Positions 49,500 through 58,905 are shown, counted from the first letter of the stretch. The stretch is 64,000 bases of DNA from Clostridiaceae bacterium (GCA_009911355.1 QXXE01000020.1:1-64000), one strand, 5' to 3'. Translations and numbers: made by a program. The notes: generated by a model from the letters alone, not told the origin.

Positions 49500-51353
49500 T
49501 CATTGCAGGTGCGTGAGGACAAATTCCATGTCCTGCGTGGTTTTCATCGCTTCGAGAGCGTCCTCGTCCTCGAGTACCGCACAGACGTTGCCCAGCAGGT
49601 CAAGGTGTGCGTCTCCCACACCGGCGATCCCGAACACGAGATAAGCCTTTTCCTCGCCGAAGTCAACCCCCTGCGGATATTGCAGCAGGACAACGCCGGA
49701 CTTTTTAACCGTCTCCTTTTTCTGGCTGGTGCCGTGCGGAATCGCTACGCCCATACCCATGTAAGTGCTGACCAGCTGCTCGCGTTCGATCATTGCGTCG
49801 GCGTAGTCCGCATCGACGTAGCCGCGCTGCGCCAGCAATGCGCCTGCGGCGCGGATCGCCTCTTCCTTGCTGACCGAAGCAAGCCCCAGACGGATATCCT
49901 CCGGCTGGATCTGCAAGGCCGGCCCGCCCGCTTCGAGGGCTTCAGGAGCCGGGGTTTCCACACTGCCCCCGCTGGCTTCAGCCGCGGTCAGCGAGCGGTA
50001 TAACGTATCCAAACTGGGGTCGGCGAGGAAATTGTCCAGTGTGACAATCTGCGCCTGCGGGGCGCTCTTGCGTGCGCGGTCGGCGAGGATACGCTGGCAG
50101 ACCACAATATCCGCGTCGGCGGGCACTGCGTCTACGCTCGAATTGGTCACCGTCAGGTCGGGGCGCTCAGCCTTGATACGGTTGTGGAACTTGGTCGCGC
50201 CCATTGCGCTGGAACCCATACCCGCGTCACAGGAGAATACGATCTTGCGGACGGCCCCTGCCTGCACGGCAGCCGGGGCTTCGCCTTTCGCCTGCGCTTT
50301 CATGTCCTGCATCCGTGCCTGCGCTTCGCTCAAGTCCTGCGTATGTCCCGAGGTCGCCTTGAGGACGACTGCCGAAAGGACAAAGGAAACTGCGGCGGCA
50401 ATCACAACGCCGAGCAGGACAGTAAAGATCGAGTCGCGCGGCGCCATCGCCATATAAGCGAGGATCGAGCCGGGGGAAGCCGTGCCGGACAACCCCGCGC
50501 CCATCATGGAATAGAACAGGATCGCGCAGAAGTTGCCTGCAATGGGGGCGATAATGATCACGGGGTTCATCAGGATGTAGGGGAAATAGATTTCATGGAT
50601 ACCGCCCAGCAGGTGGATCAGCACCGCGCCGGGTGCCGACTGGCGGGTGGTCGTATCCCGGCAGAAAAAGCAGTAGGCCAGCAGCACGCCCAGCCCGGGG
50701 CCCGGGTTGGCTTCGAGCATATACATGATCGAGCGCCCCGCTTCCGCGGCCTGGCTTGCGCCGATGGGGCTGAAAATGCCATGGTTGATGGCGTTATTCA
50801 AAAACAGTACCTTTGCGGGTTCGATAAAGACCGAAACCAGCGGCAGCAGGCTGTGCGCAACCAGGAAATCAACGCCAGCGGTCAAGAAGGTGAGGATCGC
50901 GGTCATCAGCGGGCCGATGATATAGTAGCCGAGGATGGACAGCACGAGGCCGAGGATGCCGACGGAGAAATTGTTGACAAGCATCTCGAACCCGGCGGGG
51001 ATATGCCCTTCGGCCCGGCTGTCAAACTGCTTGATTACCCAGCCGGCCAGCGGTCCCAGGAGCATCGCGCCCATGAGCATGGTGCTGTCCGCGCCGCAGA
51101 TACAGCCAATCACGGCAATTGTTGCGATGACGCGCCCACGCTCGCCTGCAATCATTTTGCCGCCCTGCCCTGCGATGAGGATGGGCAGCAGGTAGGTCAG
51201 CATGGGGGTGACCATCCCGCTCAGCTGGGGGTTGGGGAGCCAGCCAGCGTCAATAAACAGGGCTGTGAGGAATCCCCACGCGATAAATGCGCCGATGTTC
51301 GGCATAACCATTCCGCTCAGGAATTTGCCAAAACGGGAAACTTTGTTTTTCAT
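49500..51353 (-). CDS. mtlA: Mannitol-type PTS permease, EIICBA
   Basis: The 617-aa protein starts with the membrane EIIC domain (residues 1-340; GMVMPNIGAFIAWGFLTALF, GFEMLVNNFSVGILG, FLNNAINHGIFSPIG). EIIB follows with the phosphorylated Cys in FSCDAGMGSSAMGA (about residue 385), then EIIA with the active His in GMGVAIPHGT. This order is that of the full-length mannitol transporter, which makes mannitol-1-phosphate during uptake. The ATG at 51353 is the family start; AAGGAG is 13 bases upstream. Divergent from mtlR. Confidence 0.92.
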   Translation of the reverse strand: MKNKVSRFGKFLSGMVMPNIGAFIAWGFLTALFIDAGWLPNPQLSGMVTPMLTYLLPILIAGQGGKMIAGERGRVIATIAVIGCICGADSTMLMGAMLLGPLAGWVIKQFDSRAEGHIPAGFEMLVNNFSVGILGLVLSILGYYIIGPLMTAILTFLTAGVDFLVAHSLLPLVSVFIEPAKVLFLNNAINHGIFSPIGASQAAEAGRSIMYMLEANPGPGLGVLLAYCFFCRDTTTRQSAPGAVLIHLLGGIHEIYFPYILMNPVIIIAPIAGNFCAILFYSMMGAGLSGTASPGSILAYMAMAPRDSIFTVLLGVVIAAAVSFVLSAVVLKATSGHTQDLSEAQARMQDMKAQAKGEAPAAVQAGAVRKIVFSCDAGMGSSAMGATKFHNRIKAERPDLTVTNSSVDAVPADADIVVCQRILADRARKSAPQAQIVTLDNFLADPSLDTLYRSLTAAEASGGSVETPAPEALEAGGPALQIQPEDIRLGLASVSKEEAIRAAGALLAQRGYVDADYADAMIEREQLVSTYMGMGVAIPHGTSQKKETVKKSGVVLLQYPQGVDFGEEKAYLVFGIAGVGDAHLDLLGNVCAVLEDEDALEAMKTTQDMEFVLTHLQ

Positions 51354-51455
51354 AGCTTTCAAAGCACTCCTTTCCGGTAGGCTTCCCGGGCCCATGTGGC
51401 AGGCAGGCGGCGGGAAACGGTGGATGACAAGGCTGCTTTCGTTTCGTTCAGCCTT

Positions 51456-51484
51456 ATTGTACCGTCCCGGCGGCAGGATTGCAA
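51456..51484 (-). promoter_or_regulatory. mtlA promoter
   Basis: TTGCAA (51479-51484) and TACAAT (51456-51461), 17-bp spacer, about 100 bases upstream of mtlA. Confidence 0.7.
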
Positions 51485-51579
51485 GACAAACAAACCGCCC
51501 CTGTGGCACCAGCCGATGTTGCCACGGGGTGCCGGAGCCGTCAGAATGGGCAGCACAGCGGCACATGGCTTGTGCATCT

Positions 51580-51649
51580 GTACCAAATCTGCAGGCCGCT
51601 GCGATACCGCTGCGGTAGCCCTGTCACCATCCCCTCGTGCCAAATTTGC
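51580..51649. promoter_or_regulatory. Candidate MtlR operator repeats
   Basis: GTACCAAATCTGC (51580) and GTGCCAAATTTGC (51637) are direct repeats 57 bp apart; an inverted partner CGGCAAATTCCG follows near 51674. They lie in the 400-bp region between mtlA and mtlR, upstream of the mtlA promoter, where an activator would bind. Confidence 0.5.
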
Positions 51650-51755
51650 CGCAGGTGCAGCGCAAAACGGCGCTGTTCGGCAAATTCCGTCTGGCGCACT
51701 GGCGGGCGGTATGTTACAATAAGGGCTATAGGGAAAAGGAAGGAGCGTATGGGCT

Positions 51756-53810
51756 ATGGGACATTTACCGGCGCTGACAGCCAACGCGCAAAAGCTGATC
51801 GCCCGTCTCGCCGCGCTGCCGCGTACTTGGGTTACGGCGGCAACGCTGGCCGAAGGCATTGGCGTATCGCGCCGCACCGTCCTGCGCGAGCTGCCCGGCG
51901 TGGAGCAGTGGATGCAGTCGGCGGGGTTTTCATTTTTGCGCAGCCCAGGGCAGGGGCTTCTGCTGGACGAGCCGCCCGAGCGGCGGGCGGAGATCGGGCG
52001 GCTGCTGGGCGGCAGCACGGTTTTTGCCGGGCTTCCCCGGCGGGAACGCCGCCAGCAGCTGCTCTCCCTGCTGCTGCGCACACAGGAGCCGGTTAAGATT
52101 GCGTCCCTTGCGAACACCCTTGCGGTATCGGAACACACCTTGTCCGCCGACCTGGATGCAGCTGGGCGCTGGCTCTCCCCATACGGGCTGGAGCTCTGCC
52201 GCCGCACCGGCGTAGGTGTCTGGGTCAGCGGCGGCGACAACGCGCGGCGCAAGGCTGCCGCGGCGCTTTTGCGCAGCAGCCTTCCCGAGAAGGAGCTGCA
52301 AGCCGTACTGAGTGGGAAGCTGCCTGCGGGCCGTTCCTTTTCCGCGCTGATGGAGCCCGCAGTTGCCGAGACCGTGTGGCGTGTTTTGCAGCAATTTGAA
52401 AAGGACGAGCGCTTCCATTTGCCGGACGCGGGGTTTCTGGCGCTGGCCATCCACTGCACCCTGGCCATCCAGCAGCTCCGGGCAAACGGCAGCAAAGGCC
52501 GCGCGCCGAAGGGGCTGCGGAAGGCGGACGGCCCTGCGGCGCGGCTGGCTGCCCGGCTGAATGAAAGCTTCCATTTGACCCTCCCGGACGCCGAAACCCG
52601 GTATCTGGGGCTTTACCTGGATGCCTATCTGGGTGGAGGGGAAGCCTGGGGCGACATACAGGAACTGCATCTGCGCCATCTGGCGGAAACGCTGATCGGC
52701 GCGGTAGAGCAGGAGCTCGGCGCAGACCTTTCGAGTTATGGGACCCTGCGCGACGGCCTGTACTGCCATCTGCGCCCGATGCTGCTGCGGGTGGAACAGT
52801 GCGTGCGCACCGAAAACCCCCAGCTGGACACCATCCGTACCTCCTACCCCCGCTTGTGGGCCGCTACCCGCGCCGCCTGCGACACGGCGGAGGAAATGTT
52901 CGGCCTGCCCCACATCCCGGACGACGAAGCCGGTTATCTTGCCATGCACTTCGGCGCGGTGCTGGAACAGGACGCAATGAACCGGCTGCGGCTGCGCACC
53001 GTCGTCGTCTGCCCCTTCGGCATGGGCTCGAGCCGCTTCCTTGCCACCCGGCTCGCCAATGAATTCCCGTCCTTCCAGATAGAAGGCTGCTGCTCGGTGC
53101 GGGAGCTTGACGTGGGCGACCTGCGCCGCCGGGGCATTGACCTGCTGGTTTCGACCGTCCCTCTTGAAATCGGTTACCCGGCGGTCTGTGTCTCCCCCGC
53201 CCTGCTGGAGCAGGACCGTACCCTGCTGCGGGACGCCGCAGAGCAGCTGACCCGCGCCCGTGCGGAGCGGCCTGGGTCCCCGCCTGCACGGGTCCCGGCA
53301 GCGCCGCCCCCTGCTTCCGGCTTGCGGTATTATTACCCGCTGACGCGTTCCATGATGGAGGTCCTGGACTACCTGTCCATCCGGCAGGTCAGCGCCCCGG
53401 GCGGGCGGCAGGCGCTCCTCCATGCAGCCGCGCAGCTGTTCTGCCCGCAGGAGGACAGCGCGCGGCTGGTCGAGCAGCAGCTCCGCCGCCGCGAGGAGCT
53501 GGGCGACACCTATCTCAAGCCCCTGTACGCCCTGCTGCTCCACTGCCGCACCAGCGCGGTACCCGGCTGCCGGTTTGGCTATTTGCAGGCCCAGCCCCCG
53601 GTGTATGAGCCGGGCAAGGTGATTTCGGGCGCGCTTGTCCTGCTGGCCCCGGACGACGACCCTGTCTCGGTAGAAACCATGCAGCTGGTCAGCGCCCAGC
53701 TGATCGAGGAACCAGCGCTGATGCAGGCGCTGCGCGCGGGCGAACGGGAACAGGCCGCCGCCCTGCTGGAACAGAAATTCGACCGCCGTCTTGCGGATGG
53801 CAAAAGATAA
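51756..53810 (+). CDS. mtlR: MtlR-type PRD transcriptional activator
   Basis: The 684-aa protein has two N-terminal helix-turn-helix units (TWVTAATLAEGIGVSRRTVL, VKIASLANTLAVSEHTLS). Two PRD domains follow (about residues 180-400, with LHLRHLAETLIGAVEQELG and YLAMHFGAVLEQ). Next is an EIIB-like domain with Cys in VCPFGMGSSRFLATRL, and the C-terminal EIIA-like domain. This is the layout of PTS-controlled MtlR/LicR activators. Phosphorylation by HPr and by the permease should tune it to mannitol supply. AAGGAAGGAG precedes the ATG. Confidence 0.88.
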   Translation: MGHLPALTANAQKLIARLAALPRTWVTAATLAEGIGVSRRTVLRELPGVEQWMQSAGFSFLRSPGQGLLLDEPPERRAEIGRLLGGSTVFAGLPRRERRQQLLSLLLRTQEPVKIASLANTLAVSEHTLSADLDAAGRWLSPYGLELCRRTGVGVWVSGGDNARRKAAAALLRSSLPEKELQAVLSGKLPAGRSFSALMEPAVAETVWRVLQQFEKDERFHLPDAGFLALAIHCTLAIQQLRANGSKGRAPKGLRKADGPAARLAARLNESFHLTLPDAETRYLGLYLDAYLGGGEAWGDIQELHLRHLAETLIGAVEQELGADLSSYGTLRDGLYCHLRPMLLRVEQCVRTENPQLDTIRTSYPRLWAATRAACDTAEEMFGLPHIPDDEAGYLAMHFGAVLEQDAMNRLRLRTVVVCPFGMGSSRFLATRLANEFPSFQIEGCCSVRELDVGDLRRRGIDLLVSTVPLEIGYPAVCVSPALLEQDRTLLRDAAEQLTRARAERPGSPPARVPAAPPPASGLRYYYPLTRSMMEVLDYLSIRQVSAPGGRQALLHAAAQLFCPQEDSARLVEQQLRRREELGDTYLKPLYALLLHCRTSAVPGCRFGYLQAQPPVYEPGKVISGALVLLAPDDDPVSVETMQLVSAQLIEEPALMQALRAGEREQAAALLEQKFDRRLADGKR

Positions 53811-53836
53811 AGGGCCCCTGCCCGCAGGAGGCAGGC

Positions 53837-53878
53837 AACGGGAAGCGCATCATGGTTTGATCCTGCGCTTCCCGTTTT
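53837..53878 (+). terminator. Intrinsic terminator
   Basis: AACGGGAAGCGCA / TGCGCTTCCCGTTT stem with TTTT, after mtlR. Confidence 0.9.
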
Positions 53879-53940
53879 GCTGCTTCAAAAGCAGGATGCT
53901 CCGCCATCGGCAGGCCGGTTTGGGCCTCGCACATGCTGGA

Positions 53941-54041
53941 TTGTTGAAATAACACAAAAAGCAGCACTGTAATTTGTTGAAATAAAAGCTTGACAGCGGT
54001 TGCATTCGCTGATATGATACAGATATGCTTTCGTTTCAACA
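53941..54041 (+). promoter_or_regulatory. Promoter of the hexose-phosphate operon with TTGTTGAAATAA repeats
   Basis: TTGACA (53990) and TATGAT (54013), 17-bp spacer. TTGTTGAAATAA occurs twice upstream (53941 and 53974, 33 bp apart) and an inverted TTTCAACA lies at 54034, downstream of the -10. These may be sites for the DeoR-family protein encoded at the end of the cluster. Confidence 0.65.
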
Positions 54042-54085
54042 GTTTTGATTATTGTTTTAAAACCCGTGATAAGGAGGGCAACCCT

Positions 54086-55015
54086 GTGATTTATACCGTG
54101 ACCCTGAATCCGGCGCTGGATAAGACCGTCGAAATCCCCAACCTTACGCTGGATACCGTCAACCGCATCACTGAAATGCGCACAGATCCCGGTGGCAAGG
54201 GCATCAACGTGAGCAAGGTGATTGCCAAGCTGGGCGGTACCAGCAAAGCGTTTGCGCTGCTGGGCGGCGAGAGCGGCCGCACTATCCAGTCCGAGCTGCA
54301 TCAGATGGGGCTCAGCACCAGCTTCCGCTTCTTGCCCGGCCAGACCCGCACCAACCTCAAGATTGTCGACCCCGTCCGCCACACCAACACCGACCTCAAC
54401 GAGCCGGGCATGGAGGTCTGCGAGGGGGATCTCAACCTGCTGCTCCACGACCTGTTGTCGGACCTTCATCCAGGGGATATCGTTGTGCTGGCGGGCAGTT
54501 TGCCAGCCGGCGCGCCGCGTGACACCTACAAAACATGGGTCAGCGCCTGCCGGTCAGCCGGGGCAAAGGTCTTTCTGGACGCCGACGGCGATCTGCTGTC
54601 CGAAGGGCTGAAGGGCGTCCCGACGCTGATCAAGCCGAACAACGACGAGCTGTCCCGGCTGGTCGGCCGCAAGCTGGAAACCGCCGCGGAACTTGCTGAA
54701 GCAGCCAAGGGGCTGCTGGAAGCCGGCGTCGAGCGGGTTGTCGTCTCGATGGGCGGGCGCGGGGCGCTCTACCTGCGCAATGGCAGCACCCTCTATGCGG
54801 AAGGGCTGCAAGTCCCGGTCGGCAGCACCGTAGGCGCGGGCGACAGTGTTGTCGCTGCGCTGGCCTTCGCCGAAGATACTGGCCTGTCCGAGGAGGAAGC
54901 GGTTGTCCTTTCAACGGCGACCGGGGCCGCAAATGTGATGTGCAGCGGCACGCAGGCCGCCGAGCGCGCCCAGGTCGAAGCGCTCATGCCCCGCGTCGTG
55001 TACCACCCGCTGTAA
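54086..55015 (+). CDS. fruK: 1-Phosphofructokinase (PfkB family)
   Basis: The 309-aa kinase has the FruK/LacC N terminus (IYTVTLNPALDKTVEI), the substrate loop DPGGKGINVSKV, and the anion-hole/catalytic motif VGAGDSVVAALAF near residue 250. It phosphorylates fructose-1-phosphate to fructose-1,6-bisphosphate; tagatose-6-phosphate is the alternative substrate in this subfamily. GTG start at 54086 with AAGGAGG upstream. It is followed by a sugar-phosphate dehydrogenase and a DeoR regulator, and lies next to the mannitol PTS. Confidence 0.88.
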   Translation: MIYTVTLNPALDKTVEIPNLTLDTVNRITEMRTDPGGKGINVSKVIAKLGGTSKAFALLGGESGRTIQSELHQMGLSTSFRFLPGQTRTNLKIVDPVRHTNTDLNEPGMEVCEGDLNLLLHDLLSDLHPGDIVVLAGSLPAGAPRDTYKTWVSACRSAGAKVFLDADGDLLSEGLKGVPTLIKPNNDELSRLVGRKLETAAELAEAAKGLLEAGVERVVVSMGGRGALYLRNGSTLYAEGLQVPVGSTVGAGDSVVAALAFAEDTGLSEEEAVVLSTATGAANVMCSGTQAAERAQVEALMPRVVYHPL

Positions 55016-55079
55016 AACCTGTCATCCAGGGCTTGAAAAGTCCGGATTCACTGTTATAATAAAAAAGGAGAGTTTTATT

Positions 55080-56354
55080 ATGAAAGCAAAAGCCGTCCGC
55101 CTGCACGCTGCCAACGATCTCCGCCTCGACACCTTCGAGCTGCCGGAAATCAAGGACGATGAAATTCTCGTCAAAGTCGTTACAGACAGCATCTGCATGT
55201 CCACCTACAAATGCGCGATCCTCGGCACCGCCCACAAGCGTGTCCATCCCGATGTTGCCGAGCACCCCGCCATCATGGGCCACGAGTTCGCCGGCGATAT
55301 CGTGCAGGTCGGCAAAGCGCATCAAGACAAATTCAAGCCCGGCATGAAATTCACCCTTCAGCCCGCGCTGAACTACAAGGGCACCATGTGGAGCCCCGGC
55401 TATTCCTATGAATTTTTCGGCGGCGACGCGACCTACTGCATCATCCCCGCCGAGGTGATGGAGCTGGGCTGCCTGCTCGAATACAAGGGCCGCGCCTATT
55501 ATGAAGCGTCCCTCGCCGAGCCCATGAGCTGCTCGATCGGCGCGATCAACGCCGCCTACCACACCCAGATGGGCGTTTACCGCCATGAGATGGGCATCAA
55601 GGCGGGCGGCAAGCTGGCGATCCTGGCAGGCGCGGGCCCGATGGGACTGGGCGCTCTGACTTACGCGCTGCACCGCGATGTACGCCCGGGCATGGTCGTT
55701 GTGACCGATCTCAACCAGGACCGCCTGGACCGCGCCGCCGCGCTGTTCCCCCCGGCGCAGGTCAAAGAAGAGGAAGGCATCGACCTGCGTTTCGTCAACA
55801 CCGGCACCATGGCTGACCCTGCCGCGGAACTGCGCGAGCTGACCGGGGGCACCGGCTTTGACGACGTGCTGTGCTATGCGCCGGTTGGCGCTGTTGTGGA
55901 GCTGTCCAGCGCTGTGCTTGGGCGCGACGGCTGCCTGAACTTCTTCGCGGGCCCCACCGACCGGAATTTCAGTGCAAAGATGAACTTTTATGATGTCCAT
56001 TACAATTCCACACATGTCATGGGCACGACCGGCGGCAACACAGACGACATGATCGAATCGCTGGAACTGACCGCTGCCAAGCGCATCAACCCCGCCGTCA
56101 TGGTGACCCATATCGGCGGCTTGGACGCCGCAGCGGAAACCACGCTGAACCTGCCCAAGATCCCGGGCGGCAAAAAGCTGATTTACACCCATCTGACCCT
56201 CCCCCTGACCGCGCTGGACGGGCTGCGCGCCAAAGGCGAAGCGGAAAAGGACGCCCGTTTTACGGCGCTTGCTGATATCGTAGACAGCCATAACGGCCTG
56301 TGGTGCCCTGAAGCAGAGGAATTCCTGCTGGCAAACTTCAATCCCGAGGATTAA
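55080..56354 (+). CDS. Zinc dehydrogenase resembling L-sorbose-1-phosphate reductase
   Basis: Long medium-chain dehydrogenase of 424 aa. It shows GHEFAGDIVQ with the metal Glu, the NAD(P) loop LAGAGPMGLGALTYAL, and the C-terminal GGKKLIYTHLTLPLTAL typical of the SorE group rather than of MtlD, which is an unrelated long-chain enzyme. SorE interconverts a 1-phospho-ketose and a hexitol phosphate at C2. In this cluster the likely substrate is mannitol-1-phosphate, giving fructose-1-phosphate for the kinase encoded just upstream; this is inferred. AAAGGAG precedes the ATG. Confidence 0.85.
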   Translation: MKAKAVRLHAANDLRLDTFELPEIKDDEILVKVVTDSICMSTYKCAILGTAHKRVHPDVAEHPAIMGHEFAGDIVQVGKAHQDKFKPGMKFTLQPALNYKGTMWSPGYSYEFFGGDATYCIIPAEVMELGCLLEYKGRAYYEASLAEPMSCSIGAINAAYHTQMGVYRHEMGIKAGGKLAILAGAGPMGLGALTYALHRDVRPGMVVVTDLNQDRLDRAAALFPPAQVKEEEGIDLRFVNTGTMADPAAELRELTGGTGFDDVLCYAPVGAVVELSSAVLGRDGCLNFFAGPTDRNFSAKMNFYDVHYNSTHVMGTTGGNTDDMIESLELTAAKRINPAVMVTHIGGLDAAAETTLNLPKIPGGKKLIYTHLTLPLTALDGLRAKGEAEKDARFTALADIVDSHNGLWCPEAEEFLLANFNPED

Positions 56355-56572
56355 GCGCCTATCCCGAAATTATCCACACGCCGCTTGCTTGCATCTTTTC
56401 CGCCATACTGCGCCGCTTCCCCTTGAAATCCGGCAGGATTCCTGCGGGAAATCGGCTTCGCCTGACGAGAAATTTGACGGCGCAATCTGCGCACGTCTCA
56501 TTACGCGATAGACTCTAAAGGGGCCGGCGGCGTTCGCCAGGGCGGGTACAAACGGAACACGAGGTAACACGC

Positions 56573-57325
56573 ATGGAACAACGCCGCAGCCAGATAGTCG
56601 AGCTGGTCAACAGCAGGGGCAGCATCAGCTTTGCCCAGCTCAAGGAAGCCTTCCCGTCTGTTTCGGAAATGACGCTGCGCACCGACCTGAAAGCGCTTGA
56701 CCAGGCGCGGCGGGTCGTGCGCGTCCACGGCGGGGTAAAATCGGTCGAGCAGGTCATCGGTACGGACGACCTGCTCAGCCGCCGGTCTGCCCGCAATGCG
56801 GGGGCCAAGCAGCGCATTGCCGAAAAGGCAGCCGCCCTGCTGCGCCCTAACAGCACCCTTTTCCTGGACTCGGGCAGTACCGCCACCGCCGTGGCCCGAT
56901 GCCTGCCCGACGAGCCGATGCTGATCTATACCAGCGGCCTGACCTGCGCCGCCGAGCTTGCCCGGCTCGAAAAGCCCCGGGTTGCGCTGCCCGGCGGCAC
57001 GCTCAACCGGTTCAGCATGAGCGTCTGCGGCATCCAAAGCGTGCTGGAACTCGGCGGCATCAATTTTGACTGGTTTTTCCTGGGGGTTACCAGCTACAGC
57101 CCGGATACGGGCTTTACCTGCGGCGTTGAGGAGGAGGCCCGCTTGAAGCAGGCCGTCCTGCGCCGCGCGGAACGGACTGCGGTGCTGCTGGACCGCTCGA
57201 AAATCGGGCTGAAAAGCACCTTCCATATCTGCGGGCTTCCGGAGGTCGATTTCATTGTCTCAGACGGCGAGCTGCCGCAGGGGTTTTTGCAGGCATGCGC
57301 GGAAAACGGCGTTACCGTGATCTGA
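56573..57325 (+). CDS. DeoR/GlpR-family regulator
   Basis: The 250-aa repressor-type protein has a winged-helix N terminus (RRSQIVELVNSRGSISFAQL ... SEMTLRTDLKALDQARRVVR, HGG) and a C-terminal sugar-phosphate sensor domain (DSGSTATAVARCL, LPGGTLNRFSMSVCG, DRSKIG). Such proteins usually respond to fructose-1-phosphate or related phosphates. It follows the kinase and dehydrogenase genes and is likely their regulator. The 218-bp gap before it holds no gene and one isolated TTATCCACA. Confidence 0.92.
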   Translation: MEQRRSQIVELVNSRGSISFAQLKEAFPSVSEMTLRTDLKALDQARRVVRVHGGVKSVEQVIGTDDLLSRRSARNAGAKQRIAEKAAALLRPNSTLFLDSGSTATAVARCLPDEPMLIYTSGLTCAAELARLEKPRVALPGGTLNRFSMSVCGIQSVLELGGINFDWFFLGVTSYSPDTGFTCGVEEEARLKQAVLRRAERTAVLLDRSKIGLKSTFHICGLPEVDFIVSDGELPQGFLQACAENGVTVI

Positions 57326-57530
57326 CGCCCCTGCCGTATACGCGCGGGCGCTGGAACTTGCTGTTTCGCCCGCCTGCGCGGCCTGTGCCAACGGGACGTG
57401 CCGCCGGACTGCAAAAGCCGTTGTTCTGGCAGCATTTGCAACAATATGCAGGTTTTTACCGGTTTTCTCCGTCGAAAAAATTGTTTTCCTACCATTTCTG
57501 TTGATTTTATGCAATTTGCATGAAAAAGGC

Positions 57531-57558
57531 TTGCATTTCTTGTTTAATGTGTTATAAT
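57531..57558 (+). promoter_or_regulatory. Sigma-A promoter of the second SLH gene
   Basis: TTGCAT (57531) and TATAAT (57553), 16-bp spacer. Confidence 0.8.
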
Positions 57559-57588
57559 GGTCGGGAATCAATTGCAAAGGAGACCGTT

Positions 57589-58692
57589 ATGAGAAATTTC
57601 AAATATGCAGCGCGCTCCACGGCCGCCGCAATGATGATCGTAGCCCTCAGCTGGATGCAGACGACCAACGCCGCCCCGGCTGAGCCTTCCGCATCCCCGG
57701 CTGAGCTCCCGCCCGCTGCGGTCAAAACCGCCGCAAAGCCCAGCAGCTATTACGCCTATATCCCCGACCATTCGATCTATTTTGTCGACGCCGACGCGCA
57801 GTACGACTGGGCCTATCCCGCAATCGACTTCCTTGCCGCGAGCAATGTCGCTTCCGGCGTGGGCGACCATCTTTTCGCCCCCGACCAGCCCATTACCCGC
57901 GCCGATTTTATGGTCATGCTCTACCGCGCCTATGATATGAGCGCCTATTCCGCCCCCGCGACCTTTGCCGACGTCCCGGACGGCGCTTACTATGCCGACG
58001 CTGTCGGCGCAGCCGAGACGCTGGGCATTGCGGCAGGCAGCTCGGGCAGCTTCTCCCCGCGCGAGCATGTCACCCGCGAGGACGCTGTCGTCTTCCTGAA
58101 GCGCACCCTCGACCTTACAGGGCTCCGGTTCGAGTCCGCCGCCCCTTCTGGGTTCACAGATATGGACAAGGTATCGCCGTATGCCGCCGAAGCCGTTGCG
58201 GCGCTCAGCACGGCGGGCGTGCTCTCCGGCAGCGGGGACGGCACGCTGAACCCCCAGGACGAGATCACACGCGCGGAAATGGCGGCGCTGCTCTACCGGG
58301 CGCTGCACCTGACGGATGAAGGCGTTTATTCCGATCAGCCCGACCTCCTGAACCTCTGTATCGGCGACACGATCTATACCGACGTGCGCGTACAGGGCGG
58401 GCTGCCCGCCGGGTCTTATAAGGGCCTTGTCCGCTGCCTGACCTTCTACGAAACCGCCGACGGCTATTTTATTGAGCTCGGCGGCGCTGAAGAATTTGAC
58501 CAGCAGGTTTCCTATCAGGACGGGGCCCTGACCGTTGACGGCAAGCCGTTCGATCTCGCACAGGACGCTGTCTGCGTGAATGTCAGCCCCTATTCCACCC
58601 TCGACGCGCCTGTCTCGACCGGCAGCGAATACCGCGCCGCAAAAGTCGCGGTGCTGGACGGGCTGGTTACGGAAATCTATTATTCTGCTTAA
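57589..58692 (+). CDS. Exported protein with three SLH domains
   Basis: The 367-aa protein has a signal peptide (ARSTAAAMMIVALSWMQTTNA), a short Pro/Ala-rich linker, then three S-layer-homology repeats: YPAIDFLAASNVASGVGDHL with PITRADFMVMLYRA; AVGAAETLGIAAGSSGSF with HVTREDAVVFLKR; AVAALSTAGVLSGSGDGTL with EITRAEMAALLYRA. A small beta-rich C-terminal domain (about 120 residues) is not recognised. It should be held on the wall surface. AAAGGAG precedes the ATG. Confidence 0.92.
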   Translation: MRNFKYAARSTAAAMMIVALSWMQTTNAAPAEPSASPAELPPAAVKTAAKPSSYYAYIPDHSIYFVDADAQYDWAYPAIDFLAASNVASGVGDHLFAPDQPITRADFMVMLYRAYDMSAYSAPATFADVPDGAYYADAVGAAETLGIAAGSSGSFSPREHVTREDAVVFLKRTLDLTGLRFESAAPSGFTDMDKVSPYAAEAVAALSTAGVLSGSGDGTLNPQDEITRAEMAALLYRALHLTDEGVYSDQPDLLNLCIGDTIYTDVRVQGGLPAGSYKGLVRCLTFYETADGYFIELGGAEEFDQQVSYQDGALTVDGKPFDLAQDAVCVNVSPYSTLDAPVSTGSEYRAAKVAVLDGLVTEIYYSA

Positions 58693-58758
58693 CGGCTGCC
58701 CACAGGCATACAAGCGCCCTTTCTGGGCGCTGCCATAACAGGCGTTCAATTTACGCGA

Positions 58759-58802
58759 AAAGGCGGCATCGCCCCGTTCCAAGGGGGGGATGCCGCCTTT
58801 CC
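58759..58802 (+). terminator. Intrinsic terminator
   Basis: AAAGGCGGCATC / GATGCCGCCTTT stem with CCCC/GGGG inner pairs. A smaller AGCGCCC/GGGCGCT hairpin lies just upstream. Confidence 0.85.
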
Positions 58803-58880
58803 GATGCATCTACAGCACCCCAAAGCATCACCGGAAGGCTTTGCCTTGCCTGCCCGGCAAGTGGTTTTCCGCCATAAAAA

Positions 58881-58905
58881 AAAACCGGGGCCCAGCCCCG
58901 GTTTT
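58881..58905. terminator. Bidirectional terminator before ogt
   Basis: AAAACCGGGG / CCCCGGTTTT stem with an A-run on the left, giving a T-run for the minus-strand ogt gene. Confidence 0.88.

Noticed and set aside
56371-56379. Exact DnaA box TTATCCACA
   Set aside because: Isolated single site with no neighbouring boxes or AT-rich unwinding region; no support for an origin.
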